5,584 bases of DNA from Caldilineaceae bacterium (lineage in GTDB: Bacteria; Chloroflexota; Anaerolineae; Caldilineales; Caldilineaceae), in the NCBI GenBank assembly GCA_024643705.1, contig JAHEML010000311.1, forward strand, positions 1 to 5,584. The letters run 5' to 3'. The translations under genes and the position numbers were made by a program. Under the pieces are notes generated by a model, which was given only the letters and a program-made list of their open reading frames with translations, did no database searches and had not been told where the DNA came from. Shown one piece after another: positions 5,365-5,584 of this stretch (position 1 is its first letter; the number at the start of each line of letters is the position of its first letter).

Positions 5365-5466
5365 ATTTTTAACGCACAGTATTTTTAACGCAAAGAGGCA
5401 ATGGGGCAAAGACGCAAAGTGAGTTTGCGTATCCCCGGCAGCTGTGGGTTAAAGGCTGTGCGTTAA
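5365..5466. repeat. Nested inverted-repeat element, AACGCAAAG type, between rimM and dprA
   Basis: The ends TTAACGCACAG (5369-5379) and CTGTGCGTTAA (5456-5466) are a perfect 11-bp inverted pair. Inside them lie TTTAAC/GTTAAA (5384-5389 with 5448-5453), GGGG/CCCC (5403-5406 with 5433-5436) and ACGCAAA/TTTGCGT (5412-5418 with 5424-5430, 5-base loop). All four pairs nest in order, so about 98 bases could fold as one long interrupted hairpin. The left side also has a 16-bp tandem repeat beginning ATTTTTAACGCA (5365-5380, 5381-5396; 14 of 16 match), and GCAAAG occurs three times. From memory, strings of AACGCAAAG with GCAAAG repeats are dispersed in many bacterial genomes. No transposase is visible. 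It may be a small non-autonomous or REP-like repeat, and it may also influence the rimM 3' end. Confidence 0.7.
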
Positions 5467-5520
5467 GATCGGTGATGAGCTGTACGCCATTTTTTAGATT
5501 ATCCGTTTTCCAGGTTTACT

Positions 5521-5584
5521 GTGAACGAAAAAGCCTACTGGATTGCCTTTAATATGTCGCCTGGCATTGGTCCCGCCAGATTGG
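5521..5584 (+). CDS. dprA: DNA-processing protein DprA-like, N-terminal start (3' end outside window)
   Basis: From GTG 5521 the frame reads open to the window end, giving 21 residues with the pattern AYWIAFNMSPGIGPARL. This matches the start of DprA/Smf proteins, where YWLAL/F followed by a helix-hairpin-helix-like PGIGPxR/L segment opens the protein before the Rossmann-like DNA-binding domain. DprA binds incoming single-stranded DNA and loads RecA during natural transformation. The weak ribosome binding site AGG (5512-5514) is 6 bases before the GTG. No clear promoter was found in 5467-5520; TAGATT (5495-5500) resembles a -10 but has no -35. The fragment is too short to exclude another helix-hairpin-helix protein, so the name is a good guess and not a proof. 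Confidence 0.72.
   Translation, partial: MNEKAYWIAFNMSPGIGPARL

Noticed and set aside
5369..5466. CRISPR array or integron attachment site
   Set aside because: The structure is a single nested palindrome with short internal repeats, not regularly spaced identical repeats with unique spacers, and it has neither cas genes nor an integrase nearby in the window.

Overview
The window is an ordinary bacterial chromosome segment of moderately high GC. It carries core translation and protein-targeting genes, one lineage-specific membrane-anchored protein, and short intergenic repeats. The ffh / rpsP / KH-domain protein / rimM order, the wording of the Ffh, S16 and DprA-like proteins, and the anchored DUF4352-like protein suggest a Chloroflexota (Anaerolineae/Caldilineae-like) bacterium. 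That placement is an inference from protein style and gene order and has moderate to low confidence. Three of the five visible gene starts on the + strand appear to be GTG (ffh, rpsP, dprA).

Layout. Bases 1-1060 (+) hold the C-terminal part of pyruvate, phosphate dikinase (ppdK). It is followed by a perfect 15-bp hairpin, probably a terminator, which lies between ppdK and a convergent gene. Bases 1307-2047 (-) encode a 246-residue protein with an N-terminal membrane anchor, a low-complexity linker and a C-terminal DUF4352-like domain. Bases 2048-2394 contain no gene. They hold two back-to-back promoter candidates, a 15-bp dyad and a leader of about 215 nt for ffh.

Bases 2395-5359 (+) carry ffh (SRP54 GTPase), rpsP (ribosomal protein S16), a KhpA-type KH-domain RNA-binding protein and rimM (30S maturation factor). 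These genes link co-translational targeting with ribosome small-subunit assembly; RimM and S16 both act in 30S assembly. A strong intrinsic terminator lies between the KH gene and rimM, with only 26 bases from its end to the rimM start, so rimM depends on read-through or on a promoter I could not see. Downstream of rimM, where trmD and rplS are usual in Bacillus and E. coli, there is instead a roughly 100-bp nested-palindrome repeat and then the start of a dprA-like gene (5521 to the window end).

I found no clear undescribed multi-gene system. The points most worth a second look are a lysine-to-methionine change in the G4 GTP-binding motif of Ffh, the long ffh leader with its dyad, the terminator placed just before rimM, the repeat-encoded basic N-terminal extension on RimM, and the nested palindromic repeat before dprA.
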